From Duganella margarita (lineage in GTDB: Bacteria > Pseudomonadota > Gammaproteobacteria > Burkholderiales > Burkholderiaceae_D), in contig NZ_WWCS01000004.1 in the NCBI RefSeq assembly GCF_009857535.1, positions 364,827 to 428,826 of the forward strand: a DNA stretch of 64,000 bases, given 5' to 3'. The notes beneath the pieces were generated by a model, which was not told the DNA's origin, did not search any database, and was given only the letters and a program-made list of their open reading frames with translations. Position numbers and translations under genes: made by a program. Positions within the stretch are counted from its first letter, which is position 1. Every line of letters begins with the position of its first letter. Positions 63,447 through 64,000 of this stretch are shown here, in pieces.

Positions 63447-63540
63447 TCGTTGACCTTTCCCCCTCGCTCCATACTGCATTCTGCGCGTCGCATGGCATTT
63501 GCGACTGGATCAGCTATGGCGAGTCGTTGCGCCGAACGCA

Positions 63541-63601
63541 AAAAACCCCAGTTTTGCACTGAACGCGATCTTGAGCGCGTTCAGGCTTAACTGGGGTTTT
63601 T
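63541..63601 (-). terminator. rRNA operon terminator
   Basis: A long two-part hairpin: AAAAACCCCAGTT pairs with AACTGGGGTTTTT, enclosing a second stem CTGAACGCG/CGCGTTCAG. It lies just 3' of the 5S gene on the minus strand and has T-runs on both sides, so it can work in both directions. Confidence 0.92.
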
Positions 63602-63612
63602 CTAAATAACTA

Positions 63613-63726
63613 GCTTGACGATAACCTACTTTCACACTGGTTGCAGCACTATCATCGGCGTAGAGTCGTTTCACGGTCCTGTTCGGGATGGGAAGGGGTG
63701 GGACCGACTTACTATGGTCATCAAGC
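63613..63726 (-). rRNA. rrf: 5S ribosomal RNA
   Basis: About 114 bases, minus strand. The ends GCTTGATGACC and GGTTATCGTCAAGC pair as helix I. The internal loop-rich stretch GGTCCCACCCC..TCCCGAACAGGACCGTGAAACG and the GCCGATGATAGTG segment match betaproteobacterial 5S RNA. It follows the 23S gene in the same operon. Ends are estimated from the helix and may be off by one or two bases. Confidence 0.94.
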
Positions 63727-63792
63727 TTTGACTTGTGTGCTGCGCAGCCGACGGCTGCGCAGCGAATCTGGGAGAAGTAAAGCGACGTTTCA

Positions 63793-63818
63793 CGTCGTCC
63801 CTGCGCAGGCAGGGATCT
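63793..63818. repeat. Half REP-like element in the 23S-5S spacer, copy E
   Basis: CGTCGTCCCTGC-GCAG-GCAGGGATCT is a single arm of the paired-palindrome family (CGTC followed by a GTCCCTGC..GCAGGGAT hairpin) without the core or second arm. It lies in the 150-base spacer between the 23S and 5S genes. Confidence 0.65.
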
Positions 63819-63873
63819 CATTTAGTTTATTGGGTAGCACCACTCATCATCAGAGTAAATGCGCATAACCGTC

Positions 63874-64000
63874 AAGGTTATAGGGACAAGCCGTACGGGC
63901 AATTAGTATCAGTTAGCTTAATGCATTACTGCACTTCCACACCTGACCTATCAACGTCCTGGTCTCGAACGACCCTTCAAAGAGCTCAAGGCTCTGGGAA
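63874..64000 (-). rRNA. rrl: 23S ribosomal RNA, 3' end only
   Basis: The last roughly 120 bases of a minus-strand 23S gene. The conserved end is recognisable (ACGTTGATAGGTCAGGTGT, then AGCTAACTGATACTAATTGCCCG on the RNA strand). The gene continues beyond the right edge, so 16S and any spacer tRNAs lie outside the window. The exact 3' terminus is an estimate within about 10 bases. Confidence 0.9.

Overview
The window looks like an ordinary chromosomal segment of a betaproteobacterium, most likely family Oxalobacteraceae (the Massilia/Duganella/Janthinobacterium group). The reasons are high GC, the conserved blocks queA-tgt-yajC-secD-secF and pyrC-DUF3025, tandem fadD genes, a Pseudomonas-style aru/ast arginine succinyltransferase (AST) cluster, and a betaproteobacterial 5S/23S rRNA end. 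The genus is an inference. There is no phage, insertion sequence, CRISPR array or tRNA gene. Coding density is very high and no gene-free stretch exceeds about 230 bases.

Layout. 1-9.2 kb is mixed accessory DNA: the 3' end of a FUSC exporter, a LysR/NmrA divergent pair, an EamA permease, a membrane diguanylate cyclase, two tiny genes ending in a strong terminator, an amino-acid permease, a one-helix micro-protein, DUF1993, a vapBC pair and an EF-hand protein. 9.2-22.5 kb, all on the minus strand, is the AST pathway in Pseudomonas aru order (regulator, C, F, G, D, B, E) with a 180-kDa-type NAD-glutamate dehydrogenase inserted between astB and astE. Arginine is thus degraded to succinate and glutamate, and glutamate on to 2-oxoglutarate, from one gene cluster. 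22.5-24.2 kb holds a MarR regulator, a small unknown protein and an HDOD protein. 24.2-29.4 kb (minus) is an ethanolamine cluster (permease, EutB, EutC) without a microcompartment, followed by a WYL regulator and a GST-like protein.

29.4-37.2 kb (minus) is queA-tgt-yajC-secD-secF plus a TPR protein whose start codon abuts the secF terminator. recG (plus) is divergent from queA. 39.4-43.7 kb (minus) runs pyrC, DUF3025, an oxidoreductase, an MFS permease and a 39-residue membrane protein. 43.7-46.4 kb holds an intact yefM-like antitoxin with a C-terminally truncated toxin, an orphan GltL-type ATPase and a GltP/DctA symporter. 46.4-53.7 kb: GH43 glycosidase, M20 peptidase, ATM1-type ABC exporter, thioesterase and a PhoD phosphatase. 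53.8-57.2 kb: two tandem fadD genes. 57.3-63.4 kb: lipoprotein aminopeptidase, molybdopterin oxidoreductase, M20 amidohydrolase, a 3-hydroxyisobutyrate-dehydrogenase-type protein and a PagL lipid A deacylase. The right edge carries the 5S gene and the 3' end of a 23S gene, both minus strand.

Repeats are the main non-genic structure: a family of paired palindromes sharing an inner core (three full copies and two partial ones, one of them in the 23S-5S spacer), and an unrelated 30-base palindrome inserted in frame in the phoD-like gene. I found no convincing new multi-gene system. The observations most worth following are the small proteins, the repeat insertion inside a gene, the terminator that doubles as a ribosome binding site, and the gdhB-AST fusion cluster.
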